A stretch of DNA of 64,000 nucleotides from Hahella sp. (GCA_028280065.1 JANQMN010000080.1:17029-81028), one strand, 5' to 3'. Positions 8,439 through 17,758 are shown, numbered from the stretch's first letter. A program made the numbers and translations. Notes: generated by a model from the letters alone, not told the origin.

Positions 8439-10787
8439 AGGCAGTGCGGGCTCCCGCTCAGCCAGCCATTGATTCAGTTCCCCCGGAGGCATGGGTCTTG
8501 CCAGGAAGTAGCCCTGAATAAAATCGCATCCCATGGCATGCAGCAGATCCAGCGCTTTTTGTGTTTCTACGCCTTCGGCAATTACCTTTAAGTTGAAGCG
8601 GTGGCCCAACTCGATCGTGGAACGGACAATAATCCGGTCGCTCTCGGACTCTTCCAGCGGTTGCACAAAACTCTTATCAATTTTTATTTCACTGACCGGC
8701 ATTTGCTTGAGCTTCGATAGGGAAGACTGGCCAATTCCATAATCGTCTACCGACAGCTGAAAGCCGCGCCGGGTAAAGTTCTCCATTAAGTGCATGGCTT
8801 TTTCGGCATCGCTCATCATATCGCGTTCCGTGAGTTCGAAGCTTAATGCATCCGGTGCGAGTGCATGTTTCCCCAGTTCATCCAATACCATTGGCAACAG
8901 TTCTTCCCGTTCGAGGTCCTGGGCGGAGATATTGATTGCCGCCTGCAACATTATACCGTCCGCTTGCCAGACGGCGACTTGTTTGATGACGGTAAGAATG
9001 ACCCAGTCCGTAAGGCGTGCAATCAGACCGGATTGTTCCGCCAGCGCTACGAAAAGGTCGGGGGATACAAATTTTCGTTCAGGATGAATCCAGCGGATCA
9101 GCGCTTCGCATTTCTCGATTTCGCCGGTTTTCAGGTTTTGCTTGGGCTGGTAGTACATTCGCAGTTGGCCATCGTCCTTTTCCAAGGCTTTTTTCAGATC
9201 TTCCAGTAACGCCAAGCGGTCGAGATGAGCCTCTTCCTCGCCATCCTCATAATAACCAAGCCCGCGTGATTCGCTACGGACCTTATCCAGGGCGATTCCG
9301 GCCCGGCGGGACAGCGTATGCGCGTCATTGCCGTTGTCCGGGAAAATGGCCGCGCCAATGCTGAACGTCAGGTTGAGGTTGAGGGAATCGAAGCGAAAAG
9401 ATTTGCAGAGTGAAATTTCGATGCGTTTGCCCAAATGTTTCATGGTTTCTTCGATCTCGGGGCTGCAAACCAGATGAAATTCATCGGCGCCGGAGCGGGC
9501 TGCCAACACCTCATCGCCGAGATCCAATAATCGGTTCGCCACGGCGATCAGGCACTTGTCGCCCACTGCAGGACCAAAGGTGTCGTTGACATGACGGAAG
9601 CCGTTGATGTTAATGCTCAGTAGCAGGAATGGCTTAGTGCTATGGTGAATAAGGTCCTCGAGCTGCCGAATCATTTCCGCGCGGTTGAGCAGACCTGTCA
9701 GGGGGTCGTGCGTGGCTTGAAAAAGAATGCGTTCTTCCCGCTCCTTGATTTCATCTCCCATAGAGCGAAACGCACTGAAAAGGGCGTCGATTTCGCGTGT
9801 CCGCGTCTTCACCTTGGGTAGTGGCTGATAATCGCCCTGGGCCATACGCCGGGCAATGCCTTCAAGTTCGGCGAGGGGCCCCGCGAGGTTATTGGATAAG
9901 AAGGCGCTGCCGATCGCGGCGAGGCCGATAATGATGATGGTGATAACCAATATTGCATCGCGAAGTTGGTCGAAGTCGGCGAAGGCTTCACTGAGCGATG
10001 CGGTTAATATCGCTTCAATCGGGCCGTTCGGGTTGTCACTGATAGGCCGCGAGCTTGAAGAGAATTGTTGATTCTTTAACAAGGGAATTCGGAAGGATTG
10101 GTCAATAGTGGTATGTGCCTCAATGGCTTCCGCAAGGTTTTCGTCTTCCAGAGTCGAGGCAAAAATCCGGGTTTCAGAAGCGTTCTTTTGCACAAATGAC
10201 ACGTTAAGGTTTGTGATGTTTAAGAGTTGCTGAGCCAGGTCTGCATCCATGCGGAACCCTATTCCCGCCCAGGCTATGATGTTGGGAGCACGAACCGGGA
10301 TGACAATAACCTGATAAAGCCGCTTATCGTGAATTACAAAGGACGCATTCGAAGCGCCTTCTTGTTGCGAAGACGCTAACAGATAGGCTGAGTCGAATTT
10401 GTCCATGGCATCAATCTCTGCCTGAGAATCTTCGTTGGCGACGATGGATGTGACGAGTTCTCCATTGGGATTTAGCAATACCAGAAAATTGGCGCTTATC
10501 CTGTCACCCTGGTTTAACAAGGCACTCTTTATCGTTGGAATATCCCAGGTGGCCACGGCTTGCCTGAAGCCGAAATCCAACGTAAGAATCCGGGCTGAAG
10601 CGGTAAGCTGGCTTTGACGTTCTTCCAATATCTGATCAAAAACCCGCTCCGCCAGCGCAATATCGCCGGTGATCTGCTTTTGCGTATACTTTGCCGTGCT
10701 AATCCACACGCTAATCAAAATAGTCAGCGATACTGCAGACACTAGAACGATGGCAAGCAGCAATATTTGATGGCGAAGTCTGTTCAT
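8415..10787 (-). CDS. Sensor-HAMP-GGDEF-EAL protein, predicted c-di-GMP phosphodiesterase
   Basis: The 790-residue inner-membrane protein has TM1 at about 7-29, a 250-residue periplasmic sensor resembling a double CACHE region, TM2 at about 280-302, HAMP, GGDEF and EAL domains. The GGDEF signature is degenerate (SGADEF, about residue 432), which predicts no cyclase activity. The EAL domain keeps the motif EALIRW (561), INISAQD, ELTERD, VDDYGIGQ, EIKIDKSF and VIAEGVET, so hydrolysis of c-di-GMP is expected. The GGDEF half may bind GTP as a regulator. It starts 10 bases after the cupredoxin gene on the same strand, which suggests that the periplasmic protein and this sensor work together. Confidence 0.93.
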   Translation of the reverse strand: MNRLRHQILLLAIVLVSAVSLTILISVWISTAKYTQKQITGDIALAERVFDQILEERQSQLTASARILTLDFGFRQAVATWDIPTIKSALLNQGDRISANFLVLLNPNGELVTSIVANEDSQAEIDAMDKFDSAYLLASSQQEGASNASFVIHDKRLYQVIVIPVRAPNIIAWAGIGFRMDADLAQQLLNITNLNVSFVQKNASETRIFASTLEDENLAEAIEAHTTIDQSFRIPLLKNQQFSSSSRPISDNPNGPIEAILTASLSEAFADFDQLRDAILVITIIIIGLAAIGSAFLSNNLAGPLAELEGIARRMAQGDYQPLPKVKTRTREIDALFSAFRSMGDEIKEREERILFQATHDPLTGLLNRAEMIRQLEDLIHHSTKPFLLLSININGFRHVNDTFGPAVGDKCLIAVANRLLDLGDEVLAARSGADEFHLVCSPEIEETMKHLGKRIEISLCKSFRFDSLNLNLTFSIGAAIFPDNGNDAHTLSRRAGIALDKVRSESRGLGYYEDGEEEAHLDRLALLEDLKKALEKDDGQLRMYYQPKQNLKTGEIEKCEALIRWIHPERKFVSPDLFVALAEQSGLIARLTDWVILTVIKQVAVWQADGIMLQAAINISAQDLEREELLPMVLDELGKHALAPDALSFELTERDMMSDAEKAMHLMENFTRRGFQLSVDDYGIGQSSLSKLKQMPVSEIKIDKSFVQPLEESESDRIIVRSTIELGHRFNLKVIAEGVETQKALDLLHAMGCDFIQGYFLARPMPPGELNQWLAEREPALPSDSALNS

Positions 10788-10797
10788 GAATTTGATA

Positions 10798-11460
10798 TTA
10801 ATCGGTGTTTGTCGGAATGAGGGTAAACGGCATCGTTAAGGAGATAGTGCCATCAGGGCTCTGCTGTAAATCTTCAAACTTAAAGCTTAGGGTGTCCTGG
10901 GCATTCAGCGAAAGTTGCGGATGCCAAAGAATCAATGCCTGAAAGGCTTGCATGTTTGGCTGATCTACCGTGTTTTCAATACTGGTAAAGCCCTGATCGT
11001 CGGTGAGACCGGCAAAAGGCGAGGCGGCGACGTAGATAAATCCGATCATACTGTCGTGAATATTGCAGCCGATGACGACGACGCCGGACTTGTCAAAAAG
11101 TTCCGGGGTACCGGGAGTTCCCGCATAAAGCGGTATTTCAAATCGCTTTGCCGGGGAGAACGAATAGACATGATGGCGAATATTGTCACTGTTCGGAAAA
11201 GCGACACTATCGCCGCGGGTTATGAGCAATGTCCTGGGGGTAAACTGCTTGTCTAATTGGTCCATCACTTGCCGGGTATTCGGCATGCTGAGGTCAGTCG
11301 CCAAGGTCGGAATCAACTCGACAACAGCTTCTTTTACCGGCGTACCATTTTGGTCTACTACATTGAAAGTGACTTTCTCGGCCGCAAGGGACATGTACGG
11401 TATTGCAATCAACAGATGAATCGCAGCGATTACTACGCGCAGGATTATCGGAACTAGCAT
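10798..11460 (-). CDS. Periplasmic cupredoxin-like protein (methylamine-utilisation-type annotation)
   Basis: The 220-residue protein has an N-terminal signal peptide (hydrophobic stretch ending near MSLAAE), a beta-sandwich region and the pattern of a type I copper site. That site comprises NIRHHVYSF for the first His and VIGCNIHDSMIGF for the Cys-His-Met group. Proteins of this type are often auto-annotated 'methylamine utilization protein', but no methylamine genes are here. It lies directly upstream of, and 10 bases from, a GGDEF-EAL sensor, a pairing that suggests a copper- or redox-dependent input to c-di-GMP signalling. That functional link is inference. Confidence 0.75.
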   Translation of the reverse strand: MLVPIILRVVIAAIHLLIAIPYMSLAAEKVTFNVVDQNGTPVKEAVVELIPTLATDLSMPNTRQVMDQLDKQFTPRTLLITRGDSVAFPNSDNIRHHVYSFSPAKRFEIPLYAGTPGTPELFDKSGVVVIGCNIHDSMIGFIYVAASPFAGLTDDQGFTSIENTVDQPNMQAFQALILWHPQLSLNAQDTLSFKFEDLQQSPDGTISLTMPFTLIPTNTD

Positions 11461-11518
11461 ATTTCCTTCTCTGGGTGGGGAATCAGTTCCAGTATAGCAA
11501 AGGGTCTTGCGCCGGCAG

Positions 11519-11821
11519 TCAATATAGCGTTTTTAGTTCCACAGGAACGCTCAAAGCATTGCCCTGGGATTCTGGTTGGCCGATCATCTCGTCATAAGCG
11601 GATCTATGGTAGAGACTTGCACTTCGCAATGGCAGATGCCGGAAACAGTCTTTAATGCTGGTGATGTTTTGAAATATCCGAGCTTGTACGCCATCTTCCG
11701 AGTAGAGCTTCTGCTGGCCGTTCCAGGTAAATTCGACAGAATATACACAGTACCCGCTGGAGCGAATGTTCATTGAAACATCTGTTGGAAGCCTAACTAA
11801 ATCTTCTGGAGTGATGTACAT
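11519..11821 (-). CDS. Hypothetical 100-residue protein
   Basis: The small soluble protein starts MYITPEDLVRLP. Its centre, YCVYSVEFTWNGQQKLYSEDG, looks like a beta-hairpin. A second half includes RSASLYHRSAYDEMIG. The layout recalls the small DUF6482-type proteins of marine gammaproteobacteria, but I cannot confirm that. It has no signal peptide or membrane segment and lies alone between tcdA and the cupredoxin gene on the same strand. The reading frame and protein-like composition support a real gene. The function is unknown. Confidence 0.55.
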   Translation of the reverse strand: MYITPEDLVRLPTDVSMNIRSSGYCVYSVEFTWNGQQKLYSEDGVQARIFQNITSIKDCFRHLPLRSASLYHRSAYDEMIGQPESQGNALSVPVELKTLY

Positions 11822-11879
11822 GATTTTGCCCGTTAACCGTCGGATTTTCAGGTTTTACGCCTAGGTCGCGCGCCTGGAT

Positions 11880-12665
11880 TTAATTTGCCGAGGCAATCCT
11901 CTTCACGGCCCTTGCGGCAGCAATAAAGCCGAATGTCCCGGTGACCATTGTTGCCGCCCCAAAACCGGATGCACAGTCCAGGCGGCTGCTGTCACCGGGT
12001 GCGGGCTTGCCGGCACATACGCCGCCCTCGGGGGTTGGGTACACCAACTGCTCCGTTGAAAACACGGCTTCTATGCCAAATCTGCGCTTTGGGTTCGAGG
12101 AAAAACGGTAATCTTGCCGGAGTTTCTTTCGGACCTTAGCAAGCAATGGGTCATGGTAGGTTTTGCTTAAGTCGGTAACGGTTGCGCTGCAAGGGTCAGT
12201 CTGCCCGCCAGCGCCACCGACGGTGATGAGTCTTATTTTATGTCGTTGGCAGTGGGCGATGATGGCGCATTTGTGCCTGACGCTGTCAATGGCGTCGATG
12301 ACATAGGCGTATTGTTTGGTCAGCAGGTTTTCCACCGATTTTTCGGTGACAAATTTTGCGATTGGACTAACCTGACATTCCGGATTGATTTCACTGAGAC
12401 GTTTTGCCATCTCCTCAACCTTCAGTTCGCCGATGCTCGACTGATGGGTATGGATCTGGCGATTGGTATTACTGATACAGATATCATCCAAATCCAGGAG
12501 ATCCAGGTTCCCGACCCCGGAACGGACAAGCGCTTCGGCTGACCAGGAGCCCACACCGCCGATCCCGATGACGGCGACCTTGGCTTGGGCCAGTTGTTCC
12601 AACCCGGTAACGCCATAAAGCCGTGCAATGCCGGAAAATCGGCTGTAATACTCTTGTGAAGGCAC
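11880..12665 (-). CDS. tcdA: tRNA threonylcarbamoyladenosine dehydratase TcdA
   Basis: The 261-residue protein has the E1-like/ThiF fold. It shows VIGIGGVGSWSAEALVRSG for the Rossmann ATP site, DLDDICISNTNRQ, and later the CsdL/YgdL-specific region AGGQTDP, KVRKKLRQ and SSNPKRRFGIEAVFS. TcdA uses ATP to cyclise t6A37 to ct6A on ANN-decoding tRNAs. The length matches E. coli YgdL. The cysteine-containing GVCAGKPAPG and SRLDCASGFGAATMVTGTFG segments near the C-terminus are family features. It stands alone and is divergent from the chemotaxis-like response regulator gene. Confidence 0.93.
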   Translation of the reverse strand: MPSQEYYSRFSGIARLYGVTGLEQLAQAKVAVIGIGGVGSWSAEALVRSGVGNLDLLDLDDICISNTNRQIHTHQSSIGELKVEEMAKRLSEINPECQVSPIAKFVTEKSVENLLTKQYAYVIDAIDSVRHKCAIIAHCQRHKIRLITVGGAGGQTDPCSATVTDLSKTYHDPLLAKVRKKLRQDYRFSSNPKRRFGIEAVFSTEQLVYPTPEGGVCAGKPAPGDSSRLDCASGFGAATMVTGTFGFIAAARAVKRIASAN

Positions 12666-12931
12666 TGGAAAACCATTCCTGTTGGTTGCAAGTTGGGCGG
12701 ATTATAAAGTGTTTTAGATGTGAGTAAATGTTTACTTTCAAACACTGCTTGAGAAGGCGTCAGCGCAACCCGGTCAACGGGCTCGGCAATCGGGTTGCCG
12801 CTATGGTTGTACGGCATCAGCCTAATTAAGTTAAGATTTTGCCATTGCACATGCTTTAGGCTTTACTTATAGCATTGTCAGGAGTGCAGATTATTTCATC
12901 GGCACACAGCTTGAGCTCCCGGGAAAATTAC

Positions 12932-13963
12932 ATGACCTTACCGGTTTTAATTTGCGACGATTCAGGCGTCGCCAGAAAGCAAATGGCGAGATCTCTTCCG
13001 GAAGGCTGGGATGTCGAGATTTCCTTTGCCAAGCATGGCGGCGAAGCGGTGGAAATGATCGGGCAAGGCAAGGGCGATGTCTTGTTTCTCGATCTGAACA
13101 TGCCGGTCATGGATGGCTATGAAACACTTGAGGCTATCGCGAAGAATGCATTACAGTCGATCGTAATCGTTGTCTCCGGCGACATTCAACCGGATGCGAA
13201 AAAGCGTGTCATGGATCTTGGCGCGTTTGACTTCATCAAAAAGCCCATCTCCAACGAAGAATTAATTGCAGTTTTAACCCGCGCCGGTATTTATTCCGAC
13301 CAGGAGCCAGCGGCGGCGCAGAGCGAATCCGCCGTTGAAGAAGCCCGTGAAGTCGCCCTCACCAGTGTCGGCAAGCTTTCCGAACTGGAAGCCTATCAAG
13401 AGATAACGAATGTCGCGATGGGGCAGGCCGCGGATCTTTTAGCCCGGCTGTTGAAAGTATTCGTGCTTCTGCCGATTCCAAAAGTAAATCTGCTTGAACT
13501 GGGCGAACTGCAAATGGCGCTTCAGGCAACTAAGGAACAGGATACTATTTCCGCGGTTTGCCAGGGCTTTATCGGTTCGGGAATTGCCGGTGAGGCGTTA
13601 TTGTTGTTCCACGACTCCAGTTTTACCGATATGGCCAAGCTGATGCACTACAAGGGCAAGCTTAACGAAATGGTGGAACAGGAATTGTTGATGGATGTCG
13701 CTTCGGTGTTGATCGGGGCCTGTATCAAGGGCGTTGCCGATCAGTTGGATATCGACTTCAGCCAGGGGCATCCGGTGGTGTTAGGGCAACATGTGGATAT
13801 CAATAAGCTGCTCAAGGATAACTTGTGGAATTGGGATCGCACCCTGGCGATAGAGATCTGCTATTCCATTGAAAATCACAATATTCAATGTGATCTATTG
13901 CTGCTTTTTACAGAAGATTCCTTACCGGTAATGCGTAATAAGGTTGCCTATTTACTTAAATAA
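12932..13963 (+). CDS. Response regulator with CheX/CheC-like C-terminal domain
   Basis: The 343-residue protein has an N-terminal receiver domain with the acidic pair in ICDDS, phospho-acceptor Asp54 in FLDLNMPVMDG, and KKPIS as the conserved lysine. A linker of about 40 residues leads to a roughly 190-residue C-terminal region resembling the CheC/CheX phosphatase fold (HYKGKLNEMVEQELLMDVASVLIGACIKGVADQLDID). Such proteins modulate phospho-signalling rather than binding DNA. The ATG at 12932 with GGGAAAA upstream is preferred to a TTG at 12875. The next gene, a PAS-GGDEF cyclase, begins 17 bases downstream, so this protein probably controls it or shares its signal. Confidence 0.85.
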   Translation: MTLPVLICDDSGVARKQMARSLPEGWDVEISFAKHGGEAVEMIGQGKGDVLFLDLNMPVMDGYETLEAIAKNALQSIVIVVSGDIQPDAKKRVMDLGAFDFIKKPISNEELIAVLTRAGIYSDQEPAAAQSESAVEEAREVALTSVGKLSELEAYQEITNVAMGQAADLLARLLKVFVLLPIPKVNLLELGELQMALQATKEQDTISAVCQGFIGSGIAGEALLLFHDSSFTDMAKLMHYKGKLNEMVEQELLMDVASVLIGACIKGVADQLDIDFSQGHPVVLGQHVDINKLLKDNLWNWDRTLAIEICYSIENHNIQCDLLLLFTEDSLPVMRNKVAYLLK

Positions 13964-13980
13964 CAGTTGAAACCCTCATT

Positions 13981-14934
13981 ATGTCCCATGATTTAGACAT
14001 TACAGAATTCCACTGGCTGATGGACATGTTGCAAACCATCGATGTCGGACTGGTGGTGCTGGATCGGCGCTATAAGATAAAGGCGTGGAACAGTTTCATG
14101 GAAAATCATAGCGGACTGCGGCCTGACAAAGTCAGGGATAAGATGATTTTCGATGTGTTCGATGAAATCCCCAAAGAATGGTTTTTACACAAGACCCGGC
14201 CGGTATTTCTGTTAAAAAACCGTTCGTTCACCACTTGGGAGCAGCGTCCATACCTGTTCAAGTTTAAAAACTATCGGCCTATCACGGGTACCGAAAAGTT
14301 TATGTATCAGAACATCACGATCTCCCCGCTAATGTCGACTACCGGCGAAGTGCAGAATATCTGCGTGATTGTTTACGATGTGACGGACATTGCCAGCAAT
14401 AGAAAGCAATTGGAAACCGCGAACGCCAAACTGCAAATGTTGAGCCGTACCGATGGTTTGACAGGTTTGAACAATCGGCGTTTCTGGCAGGAACAGTTTG
14501 AAGCCGAGTACCGGCGCTATAAACGGACTGGGGAAGCAAGTTCGCTGGTGATGTTTGATATCGATCACTTCAAGAAAGTTAATGACAACTACGGTCATCC
14601 GGCCGGCGACGATGTGATTAGGGCGACTGCCGATATGTTGAAGGAAACCATGCGGATAACCGATGTTGCGGGACGCTACGGAGGCGAGGAGTTTGCCGTC
14701 ATTTTGGTGAAAACCGAAAGTGATTCGGCAACCATTTTTGCCGAAAGGTTACGGGAGAATATCGCCAATTTACTGGTCACCCATGAAGACCACGAAATAC
14801 GCTATACCATCAGTTTGGGAATTGCTGAATTAAATCCCGGAATTAAGTCGGCGGCCGAATGGATGGAAAAGGCTGATTCGGCCTTATACAGATCGAAGGA
14901 AGGCGGCCGTAACCGCGTGACAGTTGCGTCCTGA
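13981..14934 (+). CDS. PAS-GGDEF diguanylate cyclase
   Basis: The 317-residue cytoplasmic protein has an N-terminal PAS-like domain (MLQTIDVGLVVLDRRYKIKAWN, ending near VIVYDVTDIA). A short coiled linker and a complete GGDEF domain follow. The active site reads GRYGGEEF (GGEEF at 234-238), preceded by the intact inhibitory I-site RITD (225-228), so product feedback is expected. DIDHFKKVNDNYGHPAGD supplies metal and GTP contacts. It has no membrane segment. It is translationally close to the REC-CheX gene upstream (17-base gap), forming a two-gene signalling unit, with a PilZ-like gene downstream as a possible effector. Confidence 0.93.
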   Translation: MSHDLDITEFHWLMDMLQTIDVGLVVLDRRYKIKAWNSFMENHSGLRPDKVRDKMIFDVFDEIPKEWFLHKTRPVFLLKNRSFTTWEQRPYLFKFKNYRPITGTEKFMYQNITISPLMSTTGEVQNICVIVYDVTDIASNRKQLETANAKLQMLSRTDGLTGLNNRRFWQEQFEAEYRRYKRTGEASSLVMFDIDHFKKVNDNYGHPAGDDVIRATADMLKETMRITDVAGRYGGEEFAVILVKTESDSATIFAERLRENIANLLVTHEDHEIRYTISLGIAELNPGIKSAAEWMEKADSALYRSKEGGRNRVTVAS

Positions 14935-15083
14935 TCCGCCGGAAATTCACCTCCATTAGAAAACTTCCATTGTTCACCTTGGTCAATCCGCCCTATACTT
15001 AAGTTTGATGGGGCCTGGATTCGTAGTAATCATTTTTTCAAAAGGCTGCGTACTAACCACATGTTTGTTGTAAGAGACATCGT

Positions 15084-15497
15084 ATGAAACCCAGCCTTCG
15101 TGGCTCAGATAAAAATCCTGTAGAACACCTTGATGTGAAATTAAAAATCAAGCGCGGATTGATGTCATCTGAATGGGTGAAGGTGCAGGTTCTTAAATTC
15201 AGTGCTTCGGGTATGACAGTAAGGACGGATGAAGATTTGCAGATCGGCGGCAAATGCTTGTTTTCAATTCATCTGGCAATGGATTTTGGCGACATTACTA
15301 TTGCCAAAGTCGAGGCGATACCGCAGAGTCGAGCTAAAGTTTGCAGTTGTTTTGACTACCCTCTGCAGTTTTCGCTGCCCGGCGGTTTGTTCAGCGAAAC
15401 CAGCGTGACGAAAAGCTTGGAACGGATCGATGCTTTACTTTCCAGCTACGACTCGCTGGTGAATAAGATTAAGTCGGGGCCCTTCGCTGCAAAGTAA
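15084..15497 (+). CDS. Degenerate PilZ-like protein
   Basis: The 137-residue protein has the size and beta pattern of a PilZ domain (VKVQVLKFSASGMTVRTDEDLQIGGKCLFSI-type strands, broken here only for description). The usual RxxxR of PilZ is replaced around LKIKRG, and the [D/N]xSxxG motif reads KFSASG, so direct c-di-GMP binding may be weak or lost. A C-terminal helix (ERIDALLSSYDSLVNKI) follows. Its position 150 bases after a PAS-GGDEF gene supports a role as a c-di-GMP-associated adaptor. The family call is by pattern only. Confidence 0.55.
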   Translation: MKPSLRGSDKNPVEHLDVKLKIKRGLMSSEWVKVQVLKFSASGMTVRTDEDLQIGGKCLFSIHLAMDFGDITIAKVEAIPQSRAKVCSCFDYPLQFSLPGGLFSETSVTKSLERIDALLSSYDSLVNKIKSGPFAAK

Positions 15498-15549
15498 CCT
15501 TCAACTCCATTGCGTTCTGTGTTGACCTGTATGGAATTAGGAGTTTAGC

Positions 15550-16911
15550 GTGGCCGGTTCTTCATCGGATTCGTCCAAGAAAAAGCAAATCACCACGCCG
15601 GCATCGCGCAGTAAACGGTTTTTCAAGCTGGCGGGCATGACCGCTTCGGTAGCGACAAATTACGCTGCCGATAAGTTGCGGAGAAGTTTTACCAATGCAG
15701 AGGATCAGCAGGACAGAACCCGGCAAACCTACGACAAAATGGCCAATGAAATTGCCGACACCCTGGGGGAACTCAAAGGTGCGGTAATGAAGGTTGGGCA
15801 GATCGCCTCCCAAACCCAGGATTTTCTCCCCAAAGAGTTTTCCGAAGCATTACAGAAATTGCAGCGCGAAGCGCCGCCAATGGACTACGAGGTGATTGCC
15901 CGGCAGATCACCCGGGAACTGGGCGCCACCCCTGAAGAACTGTTTCGAACCTTCGATCCGCAACCCTATGCGGCAGCATCCATCGGTCAGGTGCATCGTG
16001 CAGTCACTGAGGATGGCCGCGACGTGATTGTCAAGGTTCAGTATCCAGGCGTTGACCGTTCGGTGGATTCCGATTTAAAACAGTTGCGCTTGACGCTGAA
16101 ACTGGGGGGGCTGTTGAAGCTACCGAAAGAAAGCGTCGATCAGCTATTCGAGGAAATTCGGCTTCGCCTTAATGAAGAATTGGATTATGAAAACGAGGCG
16201 AACAATATTCTCGATTTTCGACGCTTCCATAAAAACGATCAAGGGTTGATTATTCCCGGCATTGTACAGAGTCTTTGTTCCGGAAGGGTACTGACTTTGG
16301 AATGCATCGAAGGCGACCATATTAGCCAGGTATCCAGCGCGAAGTACTCCCAGGACACCATTAATCTTATCGGACAACGGTTATTCCGGACCATGGCGGA
16401 CCAGCTTTTCAAGTTTCAGGCAATCCATGGCGATCCGCATGCGGGAAATTTCGCATTCCGTCCCGATGGGACGGTGATCATGTACGATTTCGGTTGTGTA
16501 AAGAAACTCAAACCGGAGATTGTCGCTTCCTATAAACGTGCGCTTATTGCCGGAATAACCGGAGATTATGCCGCATTGGATAGATACCTGATCGACTTAG
16601 GCGTGCGGGTGGAAGGCTTACCCTCCATTGAGGACGATTATTACGCCATGTGGCGGGATATCTTTCTGGTGCCGTTTGCCAGTCCCACCGATCGGTTCAA
16701 TTTTGCCCAGGCAAACTTGCATCAACAAGTGGCTGCCAAGGCGTCCACCGTGTTTAAGTACCTGGATTATTTCAAACCGCCGGTGGAAACGATTTTCATT
16801 GACCGTATGATTGCAGGCCACTACTGGATTATGAAGCGCTTGGGAGTGCAGGCAGCCTTTCGCAGGGAACTGGAACATTACTTGGAAGTCACCTTGCCCA
16901 AAGCGGGTTGA
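15550..16911 (+). CDS. ABC1/AarF/UbiB-family atypical kinase
   Basis: The 453-residue protein carries the hallmarks of the ADCK/UbiB fold. These are the KxGQ motif (VMKVGQIASQ), the alanine-rich nucleotide loop (PYAAASIGQVHRA), the VIVKVQYPGV lysine, HGDPHAGNF and the metal-binding MYDFG. Members support ubiquinone biosynthesis or lipid homeostasis. This shorter form without the C-terminal membrane helices of UbiB is closer to ADCK3/4-like or 'AarF/ABC1' proteins. It starts with GTG at 15550, seven bases after a good TTAGGAG ribosome-binding site. It is followed on the same strand by a phosphopantetheinyl transferase gene. Confidence 0.9.
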   Translation: MAGSSSDSSKKKQITTPASRSKRFFKLAGMTASVATNYAADKLRRSFTNAEDQQDRTRQTYDKMANEIADTLGELKGAVMKVGQIASQTQDFLPKEFSEALQKLQREAPPMDYEVIARQITRELGATPEELFRTFDPQPYAAASIGQVHRAVTEDGRDVIVKVQYPGVDRSVDSDLKQLRLTLKLGGLLKLPKESVDQLFEEIRLRLNEELDYENEANNILDFRRFHKNDQGLIIPGIVQSLCSGRVLTLECIEGDHISQVSSAKYSQDTINLIGQRLFRTMADQLFKFQAIHGDPHAGNFAFRPDGTVIMYDFGCVKKLKPEIVASYKRALIAGITGDYAALDRYLIDLGVRVEGLPSIEDDYYAMWRDIFLVPFASPTDRFNFAQANLHQQVAAKASTVFKYLDYFKPPVETIFIDRMIAGHYWIMKRLGVQAAFRRELEHYLEVTLPKAG

Positions 16912-16990
16912 CGCGTTCTGTAGACATTTGGCATGAACTCAAGCGGTACTGCATACTTGATGACCAACGCTGAATAGACAATTCAAGACC

Positions 16991-17758
16991 TTGAGAGACT
17001 TCTTTACCCCTACCTCGATTCTCATCTGTAACTCCAGAGCGGTGACCGATAGTCAGGCTCAGCGTTATCAAGACTGGTTAAGCGAGGAAGAGCAGTCGCG
17101 CCTGACCCGTATCCGGCATCCGGAAGTGCGCTTGTGTTTTCTGTTGGGACGGGCGCTTGTGCGTTATGCGATTGGTGAGTTCGCTGACACCGCGCCTGCG
17201 AAGATTCCATTGCAAATTTCCGAGTCGGGAAAACCTGAAATTGATCCCCGCGCAGTTCGGTATCCCTTTCATTTCAGTATTTCCCATAAAGACTGTTGGG
17301 TTATAGCCGGGTTGAGCCGCTCGCCAATTGGCGTAGATTTGGAGTCATTGCCGAAAAGAAATTACCTCAAGCTGGCGCAGCGGTTTTTTCATCCGGATGA
17401 ATATGCCGGTTTGGCGCAATTACCCCATGACCAGGTGGCGCATCGGTTTACCCAATTATGGTGCCTGAAGGAAGCCGAAGTTAAGCGTCTTGGTTTGAGC
17501 ATGGCCATCCAGATGGCCAAATTGAACTTTGATGTTGACGGCAAACACATTACCTGCCAAGGTGGCCCACGGCCACCCTGTTTTCAGTTGTATGCTTTTG
17601 ACAAAGTGCACAGCGATAATGGGGTTGTACCTATAAATACGGACCGGTTTGGCTATCTCGGACTTGCTGCCGAGCTTACAGCGAATTCGCCAAAGCTTTT
17701 TCAAGGGTTGCCGGATAATTTGGCAGGGACTGAATTAGCCTTGGTTGCAAGCAGTTAA
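16991..17758 (+). CDS. 4'-phosphopantetheinyl transferase, Sfp type
   Basis: The 255-residue protein shows the Sfp superfamily core: HFSISHKDCWVIAG, IGVDLE with the metal-binding Asp, and LWCLKEAEVKRLG, the W..KE...K signature. These enzymes attach the phosphopantetheine arm of CoA to carrier-protein domains of fatty acid, polyketide or peptide synthases. No PKS/NRPS is in the window, so its carrier target is elsewhere. The frame starts at TTG 16991 (reading RDFFTPTSILIC) with only a weak ribosome-binding site, so the exact start is uncertain. Confidence 0.88.
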   Translation: MRDFFTPTSILICNSRAVTDSQAQRYQDWLSEEEQSRLTRIRHPEVRLCFLLGRALVRYAIGEFADTAPAKIPLQISESGKPEIDPRAVRYPFHFSISHKDCWVIAGLSRSPIGVDLESLPKRNYLKLAQRFFHPDEYAGLAQLPHDQVAHRFTQLWCLKEAEVKRLGLSMAIQMAKLNFDVDGKHITCQGGPRPPCFQLYAFDKVHSDNGVVPINTDRFGYLGLAAELTANSPKLFQGLPDNLAGTELALVASS

